A stretch of 64,000 nucleotides of DNA from Rhyacichthys aspro (GCA_036850595.1 CM072148.1:18592731-18656730); one strand, 5' to 3'. Positions 24,534-37,651 are shown, counted from the stretch's first letter. Notes: generated by a model not told the origin, from the sequence alone. Numbers and translations are program-made.

Positions 24534-24776
24534 GAAAGTTCAATTGATTTAGCCGGTTATCGTCTAGCGCTGTCTGCTGCGTCATCAGTCTGCGCCGCTC
24601 GGTTTGACAGCCTTCTTCTGCGGCGGCTCTGGAAGGTTCTCACCGGCACCGGGCAGGGAACTGTAATCTGTTTCCATCCGAGTCCAGACCGGACCGTTTT
24701 CACCCCACGACACCCCAGCACTGATCAATAAACTCCTACGTGACAGTTTATACCAAATTTTGTGGAAGAAGACGTT
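24534..24776 (+). promoter_or_regulatory. cct4: cct4 promoter and 5' leader
   Basis: The GC content rises sharply before the start codon. TGCGTCATCA (CRE/ATF type) lies near 24580. GAAAGTTC at 24534-24541 is a partial heat-shock element; HSF control is known for some CCT subunit genes but is only suggested here. No TATA box is seen, as expected for a housekeeping gene. Confidence 0.45.
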
Positions 24777-27700
24777 ATGCCAGAAGCGATGGCGGCACCC
24801 AAAGTCTCTACCGGAGGCAGAAACAAAGGAGGGGCGTATGTGGACCGCGACAAACCTGCTCAGATCCGCTTTAGCAACATCTCTGCTGCTAAAGGTCTGT
24901 AAAAACATACGTTTGCAAAGAAATAGTTTTGGGGGCACCTTAGTCACACCCAAAGCTAAGTTTCAGGGCTGGGCTGTGGACCGCTAACTTTCAGCTTCCA
25001 CCTAGATTTCTCCCTGAGAACTGTCAAAATACAGGAATTATACCCACTAATCCTCTTAAAACAATGTATCTGTCTGTCAAAACCGTTGTTTATTCTATAA
25101 ATGAGCTGGACAGCTTTTGACAGCCTATAATAAGGCAATCAATGAGCAGCAGGGGGAGTGGTACCACAAAAGCATCAGTAGAAGGCCCCAGTACTAATTC
25201 ATATGCTGGAATTCTACTACATATTTTCCTTAATGTCTTTTAAACAAACCTTACTGTGTTTCGTTGATGAGGCAGTAAGCTAAAACTGTATGCACTTGTC
25301 ATCTTATCAAACTGTTCTTGTTTTCATTTAACAGCTGTAGCAGATGCCATCAGGACAAGTCTGGGACCAAAAGGGATGGACAAGATGGTAAGTAGCACAT
25401 GTACCCACATCTCAGGTCACTTCTGCTGCTCAGTGGATCATGTGTTTCTAATTGGACAACTTAAATGTTTGTGTTTTTAGATCCAGGATGAGAAAGGAGA
25501 TGTAACCATCACCAACGATGGAGCCACCATCCTCAAACAGATGCAGGTCCTTCATCCTGCCGCTAAAATGGTACGAAACATTACCACTCACACTTTAGAG
25601 CCCTGTAGAGAGAGTCCTGTACTAACAGCAAAGATAGCACAGGCTCTGAGAAAAAGCAGCATTAACATCTTGGATATTAAAGCCTAGATGATGTCCTATG
25701 GTTTTTTCACAGCTCATTCCTCTTACAGAAAAAAAAGATCAAGTAATGTCTGATTTTGCTGGTTTGTAAAATGTTTGCAACACTGAATAATTATTGTGTG
25801 TTTTTTTTAGTTGGTAGAGCTGTCCAAAGCCCAGGACATTGAGGCTGGTGATGGTACAACATCTGTAGTGGTGATCGCTGGAGCTCTGCTCGACGCCTGC
25901 TTCAAACTGCTGCAGAAAGGTAAATGGGATGGAGATATTAGTAGAGTTTATTGGTCTGATTTGATTTTTGTGTTGGTTAAAATATCTGACTTTGTTGTTT
26001 TATCTGCCTAGGTATCCACCCAACCATCATCTCGGAGTCGTTCCAAAAAGCCGCAGATAAAGGAGTGGAGGTTCTAACTGCCATGAGCCGCCCCGTCCAG
26101 CTGAGCGACCGTGAGACGTTACTCAACAGTGCCACCACGTCTCTCTGCTCCAAAGTGGTGTCTCAGTATTCCAGCCTGCTCGCGCCCATGAGTGTAGACG
26201 CTGTCATGAGAGTGATCGACCCCACCACTGCCACCAGCGTCGACCTGCAAGACATTAGGATCATCAAGAAGCTCGGGTCAGTAGTTTCAGATTCAGAAGG
26301 ACGGGTGGAGGATTTATTTTGAGTTAGGCGCTTAAACAACCAAAGAGAGAGGCAACAAACCAAGATGATCTTAAACCCAAATGGGCACTGAAGCACAGAA
26401 GCATCCTATTTTATGCAGCGTCCAATGTCCGGGCAGATTTTATAGGATTTATAAAAGTTTATTTGCCATTTTTAGATTAAATATTCAAACAACCATCTGC
26501 TTCTTGCCCTGTTAAAAAAAAACATAACCCCTAGTGGTGCTTTATTTGCCACTCCCACACACCTGCATATATAGCTTTCACCTGTTTTTAGTGTCTTAAA
26601 AATAAAAGCATTATTTATAAATCAAATTGAACAGAAACCACAGATCCTAAAGATAATGAATAGTCACCAGAAATGGGTTATAGATGATAGTATCTCTGCG
26701 AAGGGACTGTCTTAGAATGAATGTATCTTAACAAGACTTTATGTGACATGTAAATTTCTCTAAACCTGGTCTAATTTTATCTGCAGAGTGAAAATAAACC
26801 ACACTGCTCCTTCTTTGCTGTTGTTGGTTTGCGTTCACACTGAGAGTAAAAAGGAGGGACAAAAAGAAAATTCCTTTTTAGGTTCAAAGCAGGAGAAATC
26901 AACCAATCAATTAAAAAAAAGATATTAATTCTAATGGTGATATAGCCCAGCTCCAGGTCATTATTACAAACTAAAAGTTTCACAACATGTTGACAATAAT
27001 ATTTCATTTTCAGTGGGACCATAGACGACTGTGAGCTGGTGGAAGGCCTGGTGCTGACTCAACGAGCCGCAAACACTGGTGTCACACGCGTGGAAAAGGC
27101 TAAGATTGGACTCATCCAGTTCTGTCTCTCACCTCCCAAAACAGATGTGAGTCAAAGCTAAAGTAACCTAAAACCTCTTGAATCCTAACTAATACCCAGA
27201 ACATTGCCTTTTGGGACAGGCATAGCAGTGAAAAAAACATCAGACGGCTTGTGGTTTATGAAATAGTGAAATATTTTTATGCCATGGTCTGGCTAAACAC
27301 TGTTCTTATTGGTAACTTTGACAGCTACAGCATCTATACTTTTGATCCCGTGGTATTAGCTACTACCAAAACCAATAAAGGACTCACATGATGTCCTTGT
27401 CAAAATCCTGTGTGTGTGGTCTTGTTTGTTTTAGATGGACAACCAGATCGTAGTGTCAGACTACGCTCAGATGGACCGCGTGCTGCGAGAAGAACGCGCT
27501 TACATCCTAAACATGGTCAAACAGATCAAAAAGGCAGGCTGCAACGTGTTACTGATTCAGAAGTCCATCCTCAGGTGTCTGCACGCACTATTTGAATTAT
27601 TTGACTAACTTGCGATACTGTTATGCTTTTATACTTAACATCAGTCTCTTGTGTACAGGGATGCTCTAAGTGACCTCGCGCTGCACTTCCTCAACAAAAT

Positions 27701-29763
27701 GAAGATCATGGTGGTGAAAGACATTGAGAGGGAGGAAATTGAGTTCATCTGCAAGGTAACGACATGTCTCATGTTATAAACAGGGCATTAGTAAGTATTA
27801 GTAGACATTTGGACATTGGCCTATTCCTATACATAAACAAAATATTTAGGTGTACTGTTTAAGATAAGTTAGCCACATGAAGTCTCTTTGTCCTCCAGAC
27901 GATTGGTACCAAACCCATTGCTCACATTGACCACTTCACTCCTGAGATGCTCGGATCAGCAGAACTGGCCGAAGAGGTCAACCTGGATGGATCTGGAAAA
28001 CTGGTCAAGGTACTTACACTAATATTATCTTATACCAGCTCAGACTTGGAGGGCAAAAGGTATTTTTTTTATTCCAATAATTCTTTTTATTTATTTATTT
28101 TAATTTAGCACATTTTGTTGTCCTCATATAACTACAAATCATAATTTTAAGACTAAATCTGCATTCTACATTTGTGTGAAAAAGTTTGGGTCTGGAGCTT
28201 TAACATTTTGTAAGGTATTACATACATAATGACTCATAAGGTGTTTTTTATGTTGTCTGTTCTCATCCCTTGTAGATCACCGGCTGCACAAACCCAGGGA
28301 AAACTGTCAGCATCGTGGTTCGAGGGTCCAACAAACTGGTGATTGAGGAGGCAGAGCGCTCAATCCATGACGCGCTGTGTGTGATCCGCTGCCTGGTCAA
28401 GAAGAGGTCAGTCAAATATAACAATAGAACTAGCATCTATGGTTCACCCATGTATGATGAAACAATAGGATCAGTGTTTTACCAGAAATAGTATAAAAAG
28501 GACAAAAAGTATCTCACTTTGCCTCAGACCCAGTTTGTCAGTCAAAGTAGTATTTTTAGGCACGGTGCGGAGGGGATAGGTGGTGCACAATATTCATATT
28601 ATTACATTTTTACATTTTACATGTTATACATTATTACCGTTTACTTATTGCACAGCACCAAAAACATTCCTTAATGAAGATCCAAGTAAAAAGATTGCAA
28701 ATAAACGCTTTAATACAACAGAGGGCTCCAGACCAGCTTTAACCATACCTAATGTATGAACATAGGATACATTACATTCTGCAGCTGTTCTGTTTAGTAC
28801 AGTTTAGTTCATGATTGCTGAACCATTTTTCTTAATAATTAACTTCCATTGCCTTTATTCTGCATTAAGATGACGATCAAAGTGTTGATTAAAAATATTT
28901 TTTGTAATTCATCTCTGTAAAATGTGAGATTAATAATAATGCACTCATAGATCAACTAACAACTCTCTGACAAAGGCGCTCCAGTGGTTTACCTTCTGCT
29001 GGTGCGTAACGAGCAGAGAAACAGTAAAAGTGGAAAGCTCTCTTTGTTTTATTCCTGGTTGCCGTAGTAACTTGGCCAGAGAGCTTTCCTACACTACCAT
29101 TCATTCAATTAGATGCAGAAATCTTTTACCATTGATATGAATAAAGTTTCAAACACATTGTTTTGTTCTCCTTCATGAAAATATAGACTTTGTTGTATTT
29201 TCACAAACGCTCTCTCCTCAGGGCTCTGATTGCCGGAGGTGGGGCTCCAGAGATTGAGCTGGCTGTTCGTTTGGCTGAGTACTCTCGCACTATGGCGGGA
29301 ATGGAGGCTTACTGCGTCCGCGCATATGCAGACGCTTTGGAGGTCATCCCCTCAACTTTGGCTGAGAATGCTGGTCTCAACCCCATCGGCACGGTAACGG
29401 AGCTGCGCAACAGGCACGCACAGGGAGACAAGGTTGCAGGCATCAACGTCCGCAAGGTTTGTCAAGTAACTTGAAAGAGAATATAGTATAGTAGTTTATG
29501 AAGTTGATTTTTAAGCCTTTTCTTTTTTTTTTATAGGGAGGAATCTCTAACATCCTGGAAGAGCTGGTGGTTCAGCCTTTACTGGTGTCTGTCAGCGCTC
29601 TGACTTTGGCCACAGAGACGGTCCGCAGCATCCTCAAGATTGATGACGTGGTAAGAACTTGTATCCTCCAGAATTACCTTTTTAAATGAATGATGTAAGG
29701 TGTTTTGTTGTATTGTCAAACTCCTAAATGTGGTTTATGTTGTTACAGGTGAACACCCGATAA
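24777..29763 (+). CDS. cct4: T-complex protein 1 subunit delta (CCT4)
   Basis: Subunit of the cytosolic CCT/TRiC chaperonin, an ATP-driven double ring that folds actin, tubulin and other proteins. Thirteen exons join in frame to 536 residues (human about 539): 24777-24894, 25335-25387, 25481-25570, 25811-25919, 26012-26276, 27014-27146, 27435-27574, 27659-27755, 27899-28009, 28276-28406, 29222-29456, 29537-29650, 29749-29763. Group II chaperonin marks are present: VTITNDGATILKQM, the ATPase motif GDGTTSVVV with its Asp, and RALIAGGGAPEIELA. It ends KIDDVVNTR, as in vertebrate CCT4. The first ATG is used (MPEAMAAPK); human also begins MPE. The exon 1 donor, AAAG/gtctgt, is weak but needed for frame. 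Intron 10 carries an X-box inside an inverted repeat. Confidence 0.98.
29058..29071. promoter_or_regulatory. Perfect X-box (RFX) motif in cct4 intron 10
   Basis: GTTGCCGTAGTAAC fits GTNRCC-N2-RGYAAC exactly. It lies between the arms of a 12-base inverted repeat (GGAAAGCTCTCT at 29032-29043 and its complement at 29078-29089), 1.5 kb upstream of fam161a. Confidence 0.45.
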
Positions 29764-29861
29764 ACCTGCTTCTGCCCTTAAGCCTAGTCCTGCAGCAACC
29801 AGAGGACTCTGTTGACACATGTCTGTTCAGATTTCACTGTAGTTGTTACATTCAGTAATTT

Positions 29862-29867
29862 AATAAA
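29862..29867 (+). terminator. cct4: cct4 polyadenylation signal
   Basis: AATAAA 99 bases after the stop codon, followed by a T-rich/GTTG stretch, giving a short 3' UTR. The next gene starts about 700 bases later. Confidence 0.75.
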
Positions 29868-30440
29868 AGGCTTCTTTTTTGTTGACACTCCACCAGTTGC
29901 CCATGTGATTCACTTCAATCAGTTGAGCATAAAGAAAATATTAATATGTGAAAATATTAAGTCGGTAATGTTACATTCATTAGTCTGTCTTCAAATTTTA
30001 GACAGTTAACCCACTTACCAAAACTTATCTATGCATACATTGTGTAGCAAATGCTAACACCTGGCTGCTATGTGGTGGACTTATATTATAATTTGATCCA
30101 GTAAACAGTCTTCTGTGTGTTCACTAAAGAATTGCTAAGTGACCTTTTACCTGCAAATATTTAAAATATGAAATTATTAAAATGTCATTTTGATTCAATG
30201 GCATGACATGGTTAAAATTATCCATCCTTCATTCAACACAACAGTGTGCCTCCATCATCATATGCTCCACTATTTTTTCTTTAAATAATAATAATGCATA
30301 ATAGCGTAATTAGTATTTTAATGATCTAAAAATCAAAGTACGGAAAAAAAAATACAGCTACTGTTATTAACTATTGTTACTGATGATTACTGCACTTCCT
30401 GTCTAGATGCGTCATTTCCTTCTAACCCAAGCTTGACTCC

Positions 30441-30453
30441 GTTGCCTAGTAAC
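30441..30453. promoter_or_regulatory. fam161a: X-box (RFX site) in the fam161a promoter
   Basis: GTTGCCTAGTAAC fits the RFX consensus GTNRCC-N1-RGYAAC exactly and lies 117 bases before the start codon. RFX factors drive many ciliary genes through such sites close to the start. A weaker half-match, GTTACTAAC, follows at 30472-30480. No usable TATA box is seen: the TATAAA at 30561-30566 is too close to the ATG. Confidence 0.7.
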
Positions 30454-30569
30454 GCACCTGCCGCTGCTCTAGTTACTAACGGCGGTTCAGCCAGGCGCGC
30501 TTCCTTAGATAAATGCACTTTTAGTTTACCAAAACTATTTCGAAAAATCCCAACAACTCGTATAAATTC

Positions 30570-33500
30570 ATGGCTAACGCGCACCGGACAAACGTTTTAG
30601 TCACGTCGTGTTTGAAGACCCCGGTGGACCCACACACCAAAACCCCACTGGCTTCATACGAGCGGGAAAGAGTCCTACCATACACCGACAACAGGGACTA
30701 TGACATAGAGGTACGTTTTAAACTAGAATCAGAGTTTCCCTTACATTAAAACTATTAACTATTAAAAACTATTAACTATTACAAGTATCTAGAATACTGT
30801 AGAAGCACTGATACAAAGTAGATATTACAAGTATAGTTTTTAATGTAAACTGGCTAATCCAGCTATTCATTTTGAGTTCAGAAGCTTTGAAGAGACTTGT
30901 TAAAAAGACCAGCAACATTAAAGCGTCATGTATTTGTCTAAATGATTATTTAAAATGATTGAATAGCGTAGTTGTTGTTGGTTTTTTTTAGCAATATAGT
31001 GCCTGCTTCAACACTTGATTTGAGTTTTTGCTTATTTGCTCCCACCTCAACATGACTTTACCCAGTTTGTTTCTGATCACATCCACTTCTCAGACTATTG
31101 ACAGTTTCAGGTCAGTCTGCATGTACCAGAAGGGATTTAACCTGTATAATTTGCTGCCTGACTATTTGCAGACTTCTGTGTGTGGACCAGATTACAGACG
31201 TCACTCTCAGTTTATAATCCCAGAAGCTAATTGAGTGTGTTGGAGACAATGCGTGCAGGTTTGTCCTGTCAGTAAATCTCCCACTGTGTCTCTCAGGACA
31301 GAGCTGCAGGCCTAATAACCAGCTGTCATTGGTTTAGTCCTGGCCTTAGTCTTGGGTTCAGACTTGGGTTTAGTCCTTTAACAAAGCTCAATGTCTCACA
31401 TAGAAAACATTTACATGCAAACCATATTAGGGCTTAGAGAGTTGGCGCTCTAGATTATTTAATTATATCTCAAATTTATCAACAATTGCAATTTTCTTTT
31501 GTTTAATACAATTCAGCGTTTACTCAGCTTTTACATTCAGATATTGGAGAGCTTATCTTAGCATTTTTGCTCATAGCTGTGCATCCCTACACCATATTGC
31601 TTAATGTCATAAATCAAGTTAAGGCAATAATCCTTTGTCTTATTTGTATTGTTTTGCATGTAAACATTGTTTTTTGTTTTTTTTTTTGGTTTAGGCCTTT
31701 TTTTGGTTGTGGGTCTATTATTAGTTTAGAACATGTTTAAATCCACGGTTTATTCTTTATTCCTAGTCCTAGTAGTAGTAGTACTTTTTCGGTATGGGGT
31801 TTAGTCTACTGTTAAACCTTGTTATTCCGAAATTCTGTTTTAAAATACACACATCTGAATGGGAAGAATCTTACCTAAACCACAGTTTTTTAAACTCTAG
31901 TATCTATTTAGTCCCATTAATATTTCAGTGTCTTTAGATGTGACTGATGAGGTGTAAACAGTGAGGAGATCTGTCGTCCTCAGAGTTAACACCTTGTCTG
32001 GGGTCCTCTTCTGAGTGTGAGCAATGTCAGACGTCTGATGCAGGCTGTGACTTGAGCTTTAAGCTGCCCTTTGTGCTCACCATATGTCCCTCTCACAAAC
32101 AGATTATGAGCTTAGACCTGGTGGTAGACCTGGTGGTATTACGTTGAATGTGTTAATTGGGAAGCACTAGAGGGGCCATTGTGGATGATTTTTAAATTGT
32201 TCTAAATCAGAAGTGGATTAAATAATGGAAACCTTAAATAAGGAGTAAATCTAAATATTATTCCAGTCTGGGGCCTATTGTTATTGTAATTTGTGATTAT
32301 GAAATGCCACTATACATTAAGACTTGATTACTTGTTGCGTGTTCGACCACAGGTTTCTCATATTTGTCTTTCAGCTGGAGTATGAGGACTCTGGATCAGA
32401 CTTCTGTGATGAAGAGTATCTGGGGAAAGGTGGCCCCATAGTGGACCTTCGAGCATCAGGGGATCGCGTCGATCTCAGTAAAATCTTCTTCTCAAATGAG
32501 GAGTACTACAGCAAACTGGAGGAGCTGAAGAAGGCTCACCTGCGCACGATGGCTCAACTGGAGAGCATGTACCGCCGAAAACTGCAGCTCAAAGCCACAG
32601 AGACACTGGACACAGCGGCTACAGAGGCTGGACACAGGTGGGCAACGTCCCATTTGTTGCGGGATATATCACTGATGTGTGCCTTTGCATCAGTTTGATT
32701 GTTTATCAAATTACATTTTTTTTACTTAATATTAGACATAAAAAAATAACTGCAAAACCCAGAAAGATGACAAATAATGGTAGAGTTGGTTTAATTAAAC
32801 TTAGATCACAGCAGTTTAAACCAAAATAGGTTTAATTTAGTTTTTATTAATAGTTTTAATTAATAATGAACAAAATACTCTGTGGTTTTGTTTCTCACTT
32901 CCAAGGCTAGTGTAATTGTGGACAGGTAATAAATGATAATTTAAATGTGCACACAAAGCCTAACCAACCTAATCTGACCTTGACAGCACAAGCTGCTTTT
33001 TTAGAAAATAATCCCAGCTGTAAATTAAGTCTGTGTTTACAGTACAGGGAAAATGGAAATATTGATCTGAGGTCTTATTCAGTTATTCAAAGCAATTGTT
33101 ACAGTATGTTTGCATAGGCAGGTTGAATTGATGAAAAGCTCTCAAATGCTTTATGATGTTTTATCTAAAGTATAATGTACAATGTATAGTATAAACACTG
33201 TCAGTGAACTATTAGGCCAAAAATGTCAAATACAAAGAGGGGGATAAATGTTTTTGGATAACAACGAGTAGGAGTAGTTTGGCTAGTCATCAAGTTTTGT
33301 CTTTGGTGTGACTGAAAGGTTTTAATGTCTCTTTCAAAGTGTGATATATCTTGAAACCCAAATCAGGCTCAAGCTTAGTCATGTAGATACCAGTCTATGA
33401 AACCTAAAAGTGTTTTTCTACTGTACATTATACAAGTTCTAATGTTGGTGTATTGTTCCCAGGTTTCATTGGTCACACAGTAGTCCGTTAGCATCTCGTC

Positions 33501-36500
33501 ATCTGAGGAAGTCTCACTCTGCTGTGGAGCTTCGATCTGGGCTCTCGGACTCATCAGATGAAGACACGGACGCTGACAATAGTAACGTAGAGAAAGGTTT
33601 GCTGTTTTCCCCTAAAGAACACATCAAAAACATGTGGCTCGACTTTAAACTGTCACCACCGTCACGCCGCTTATCCTCTTCGTCGCTCCAAAGTTTGTCA
33701 TGTGACCGGACAAGTCCTAAAAAGGTGCGAGGCAAAAGAAGATCAGGCTGCAAAGAAAAGGAGACGTGGAAACACAGGGTCACAGTCCCCAAACCTTTCC
33801 AGATGACGATGCGAGAATCAGAGAGGAGGAAGCGAGGGATAAAGTCGCGTTCAGAGATTGAACATGAAAATGCAGAGCTGAGACGGCAGTTAGAGGAGCT
33901 CACCGAGTGTCACAGGAAGTTCAGAGCCAGTCCAGTCCCAGCGCATGTCCATCTCCCACTGTACGAAGAGCTACAAGAGAAAAATGAAGAGCGAAAAAAG
34001 ATGATGCGAGAAGAAAACTACCTCAAGAATATCCAGAAACCATTTAGCTTTATAGAGAGGGAGAGACTGAGGAAAGAGCAGAAGCAACAGCAGAAAGCAG
34101 CTTCCTATGATCAAGAGAAAGTCAAACCGTTCAAAGCTAAGCCTGTGCCCAAGTCTGTGTACACAGCAGCCACTGGGGAGCACATGAAGGAAGAGCAGCT
34201 GTATCGCTCTATTAAGATTAATATGAGAGCTCAGGAGATGCTTCTGAGTGCCTCAATGCCTCCCAGTATGCTCACACGCCGACTCAGCGAACGCAAAAAG
34301 ACCAAAGAAGACCCAGAGGGCGATTTCACCCACCAACCAAAGATCAACAAGGAGATCCCCGACTTTGACGCCAGCTACAGACGCTTTAAAAAACACTTGG
34401 AGAAGCGCAAAGAGGTGAAGCCCACGACGTCCTGTGAGCCGTTCGAACTAAAGACTGCGCAGATCTTGTCCCACCGCGAACGCATCCTGGCGGACATCGA
34501 GAAGGAGCAGAGCAGCCCCCGAGCACTCCGCTGGCCGTACATTAGTCCGGAGCCAATGAGGACGCCCAACTCCAGTCTGTGTTCATCCCTCTCCGGCAGC
34601 ATGGAAGCCCTCCCCACAAAGACCACCAGCGGCACAAAAAAACGGCACGAGGCGGTCAGGTGCGTACGTTAAGTGAGCTTTACAGACAAACAGACATCAG
34701 AAGGTTAAAAGGTTTTCCTTATGTTTACTTCCTTAAAACACACAATTAATTGCCTGATTATAAGCCAGACTAAAACATGAAGGATACCAATTCAAGACCA
34801 AAATACAATAAGGAACAGTAAGACTCAAAGGTACATAAGAAATAATTCTAAGCAGAAAACAGATCAAATGAAGATTGGTTCACAGATAAAGGCAATGGCC
34901 AGCCAAAGCCACATCATTCTACTCCAAAAAATAAAATAAATAAAACACATTTAGTAAAGATCTTAACCCTTCAGAACCTCATTCAGCTCAACATATATTC
35001 CATTATGAGTGAAGAGGCACACTGTCGCCTGTTGAATCTTACCACAATCCATTTTGTAGACACAAGCTTTGACACATATACACCAAGATAATTATGTAAT
35101 ACTCCTTTTTATGTTTGTTTTAGTTGGGATACTTCCGAAAAAGTCACATATTGTATCTTTAAATGGAACATTATTTCTCTAGAAAGTTTATTTTTGTCTG
35201 ATTCAGATCTCAGACAATCACAAAAAAGCTGATTTGAGTGTTTCTTTGGCTGAAGTCCCTCCTTCACCCAGACTTCCTTGTCAATATGATCCTGTCCCAG
35301 TGCTTGGTCATTTGTCCATCATGATTTAATGACTTTTTACCGCTGCTTTAGTTTCTTTGTAGTTCCTCTTTTGTAGTGGTTTTAGTGCTTAGTCTGATCC
35401 TGGTTTTGTCAGAATTTCCAGTATTTGTTCTGACATTATAATCCCTTTTGCTCGAGCCTGATATTCTCTATTTATCATCCCCACAGTGATGTTTCCAACC
35501 CAACACTCCTGTACCCACTTCCTCGACCCTTTGCCCTTATCCCGTCCCACTCAACTCCTTCTCCTCCTCGGTCCTTGCTGCGTTCGTGACCAGAGTTTGT
35601 CCTTGAGTAGAAAGGCGTTGGAGCAGAGGAAGAAGGCCGAGGAAGAGGAGGAGCATTGGAAAGAGAAACAGAAGCAGCGAGAGAAGAAGCTGCAGACTGT
35701 GGTTGTGAAACGAGCACAAGCCAACGACCCACATCTGTCTCTGTCCCAGACACAGCCCACTAAACTCAAAGAATTCAGGTAAAATAAAGCCATTGCTTTA
35801 TTTTGGAGCAGAGATGTGAATGATCTGACACTAAGTTGTTTCCACAGTCTAGCTCAGTTATTTATACAGTTTTATCTGTGATCATTACAAAGTCAGTTCT
35901 GCATGGGTCACATATCCCAACAGAACTGCTTCCATCCAAATATATAACCCTAACATCAAACTTCAGTACATTAATTCATTTTTTTCACAACAAATGTCAC
36001 CTCAAATTTAACTTGAGGTATTCAAAAAATGTAACCACTAAAACAATCCAAGTTGTAGCTTCTGCTCACTTTATAGTCATTTATTCTTATATACTGATGA
36101 TTATAGTGACACCTGCCATCAGAATGGCCTAACTGCACTTGATTAAGACATCGCTCTCATTTTTCTGTCCACTTCTCTCAGACATACATTAAAAAAACAA
36201 AATCCTAATGGGGCCAGGACTCCCTTGCTGAACCAATTGGTGATCTCAGTGGGACTTTCCTGGTCAACTCAAGGTCAAACAGTTAAGCCCTGTCCAGTCA
36301 TTTGTTCCTATTTCTTGGTGATATCAGAATATGTCATGTTACTTTAACTATTTAATACCAAAATAATACCAAAAAATGGGTGTAACTACTAAATAGCACC
36401 AGTTCTCAGCATTTGTCATCTGCAATGTTATGGTGGTCTACCAGTGGTTTGTATTTTTGATCATTACAGAACCGTTACTGCGTATGTCACACATCCTGAC

Positions 36501-37651
36501 AGGAGAGCTGATATCTGTATGTTTGTGCTTCATGCCTGTACATTGTTATTTGCAAATACATTAATTTTATATATACCAGCTCAGTGCCAGCTCACAGGTG
36601 ATATGTTATTCATCTCATTTGTTAAAATGTATGTCCGTTTCTTGGAGTCACTTTTGTTTATTTTTTGTGAATAAGTGTAACTGTAATATCCCTGACTAAA
36701 ACATCAATTTTGTTTGTTTAACCACTGTATATTTATATGCCCCCATTATACAACAAATGTCATCTCAATTAGATTTGTGCTTAGCATTGTGTACTGAAAA
36801 GGTGCAACATAAACATTACGTAAACATGTATTGCATATTAAATATTGTAATTTTGCCTGCAGGAAAATGGACAATCAGCGCAGGAGAGAGTATCAGCAGG
36901 AGATCAAAGAGATGCGTCAGAGAGTAAAAGGAAGACCACTTCTACTGGAGCAGGTTGCACAGGTGATATGTTTAAAAAATTAACATTAAATATGTCTTAG
37001 TTGACTGACATTTAAGAAGTGATTCCCTCTTGTGGACTAATTTGCATACTTTTTTGTGTTTACTTTGTCGACAGAGAAATGCCAAACAGGCTGCAGAGAA
37101 GCGTTACACTGATGCCCTTCACGACTGTGATCTCACTGAGGAGTTTATTACAAAGAAAGCTGCCAAATCACTGTCTGCTCGCAAACCCTCCTCGTCCAGT
37201 GACAGCAAGCAAAGGTAAATCTGGATAAACATCTTCAAATTAACATATCATAGTGTGCAATATATACATTTTATACTTACTATTGTGTGACCTATTGTTT
37301 ATGTATAATATATGTTCTCATATATGACTCACAACTAGAATAATGACTTTGTCTGACAAGGGGAGAGGTTGTGTGGTGTGTATTGATTCTCTTCTCTTGT
37401 TTTCCAGCGACAGAGATGACCCGGACATGGGATATAAACCAGTCCACTTCAGAAAGGTCTATCTGAATGATGACGGTGTGGAAGATGATCCAAATGCGAT
37501 CGAAACAGTGGACGACGGTGACAGAGACAGTCAGGGGTCAGAGGAGGACGGCCCTGGTGACAACCATCAGGACTCAGATGAAAATTACCACTATTCAGAT
37601 GATCACGAGAATTACTCAGATGAAAGTGAACATGAAGAAACTCAAAAGTAG
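30570..37651 (+). CDS. fam161a: FAM161A ciliary/centrosomal protein
   Basis: Microtubule-associated protein of the photoreceptor connecting cilium and centrosome; human FAM161A loss causes retinitis pigmentosa (family knowledge). Seven exons join in frame to 750 residues (human about 660-716): 30570-30710, 32375-32637, 33463-34659, 35611-35778, 36863-36962, 37075-37214, 37408-37651. Visible marks: start MANAHRTNVLVTS; FFSNEEYYSKLEELKKAHL (exon 2); VTVPKPFQMTMRE, FRASPVPAHVHLPLYEEL and ERILADIEKEQSSPRALRWP of the FAM161 domain (exon 3); a charged coiled coil (exons 4-5); GRPLLLEQVAQRNAKQAAEK (exons 5-6). The C-terminal tail is Asp/Glu/Ser/Tyr-rich. Exon 4 is 168 bases and phase-symmetric, so it can be skipped in frame. 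It lies about 800 bases behind cct4 on the same strand, as in mammals. Confidence 0.95.
31331..31380 (+). repeat. Short TTTAGTCC-type array in fam161a intron 1
   Basis: Four units such as GGTTTAGTCCTGGCC and TTGGGTTTAGTCC. More scattered units occur at about 31680-31815. Confidence 0.6.
31428..31589. mobile_element. Possible small hAT-like element in fam161a intron 1
   Basis: Ends are TAGGGCT and, on the complement, TAGGGATGCACAG. Flanks are AACCATAT and CACCATAT, a near-perfect 8-base target duplication. The ends resemble those of the element at 47841-48109. The terminal match is short, so confidence is low. Confidence 0.35.
32638..33462 (+). other. fam161a: fam161a intron 2
   Basis: GT-AG intron, AT-rich, with no recognised feature. 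Confidence 0.8.
34660..35610 (+). other. fam161a: fam161a intron 3
   Basis: The donor follows codon AVR (AG/gtgcgt). Read-through would stop after three more residues. The acceptor is TTGAGTAG/A, preceded by a long C/T-rich stretch. Near 35340-35410 there are loose TTTAGTCC-type units. Confidence 0.7.
35779..36862 (+). other. fam161a: fam161a intron 4
   Basis: AT-rich GT-AG intron; nothing recognised in it. Confidence 0.8.

Noticed and set aside
34660..34672. fam161a exon 3 ending at the stop at 34672
   Set aside because: This is read-through of the donor AG/gtgcgt; downstream exons continue the conserved protein in frame.
35486..35610. Extension of fam161a exon 4 upstream to 35486 (start MMFPTQ)
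   Set aside because: The frame is open, but the acceptor at 35608-35610 joins exon 3 in the correct phase and gives the expected protein; the upstream part is the C/T-rich tract.
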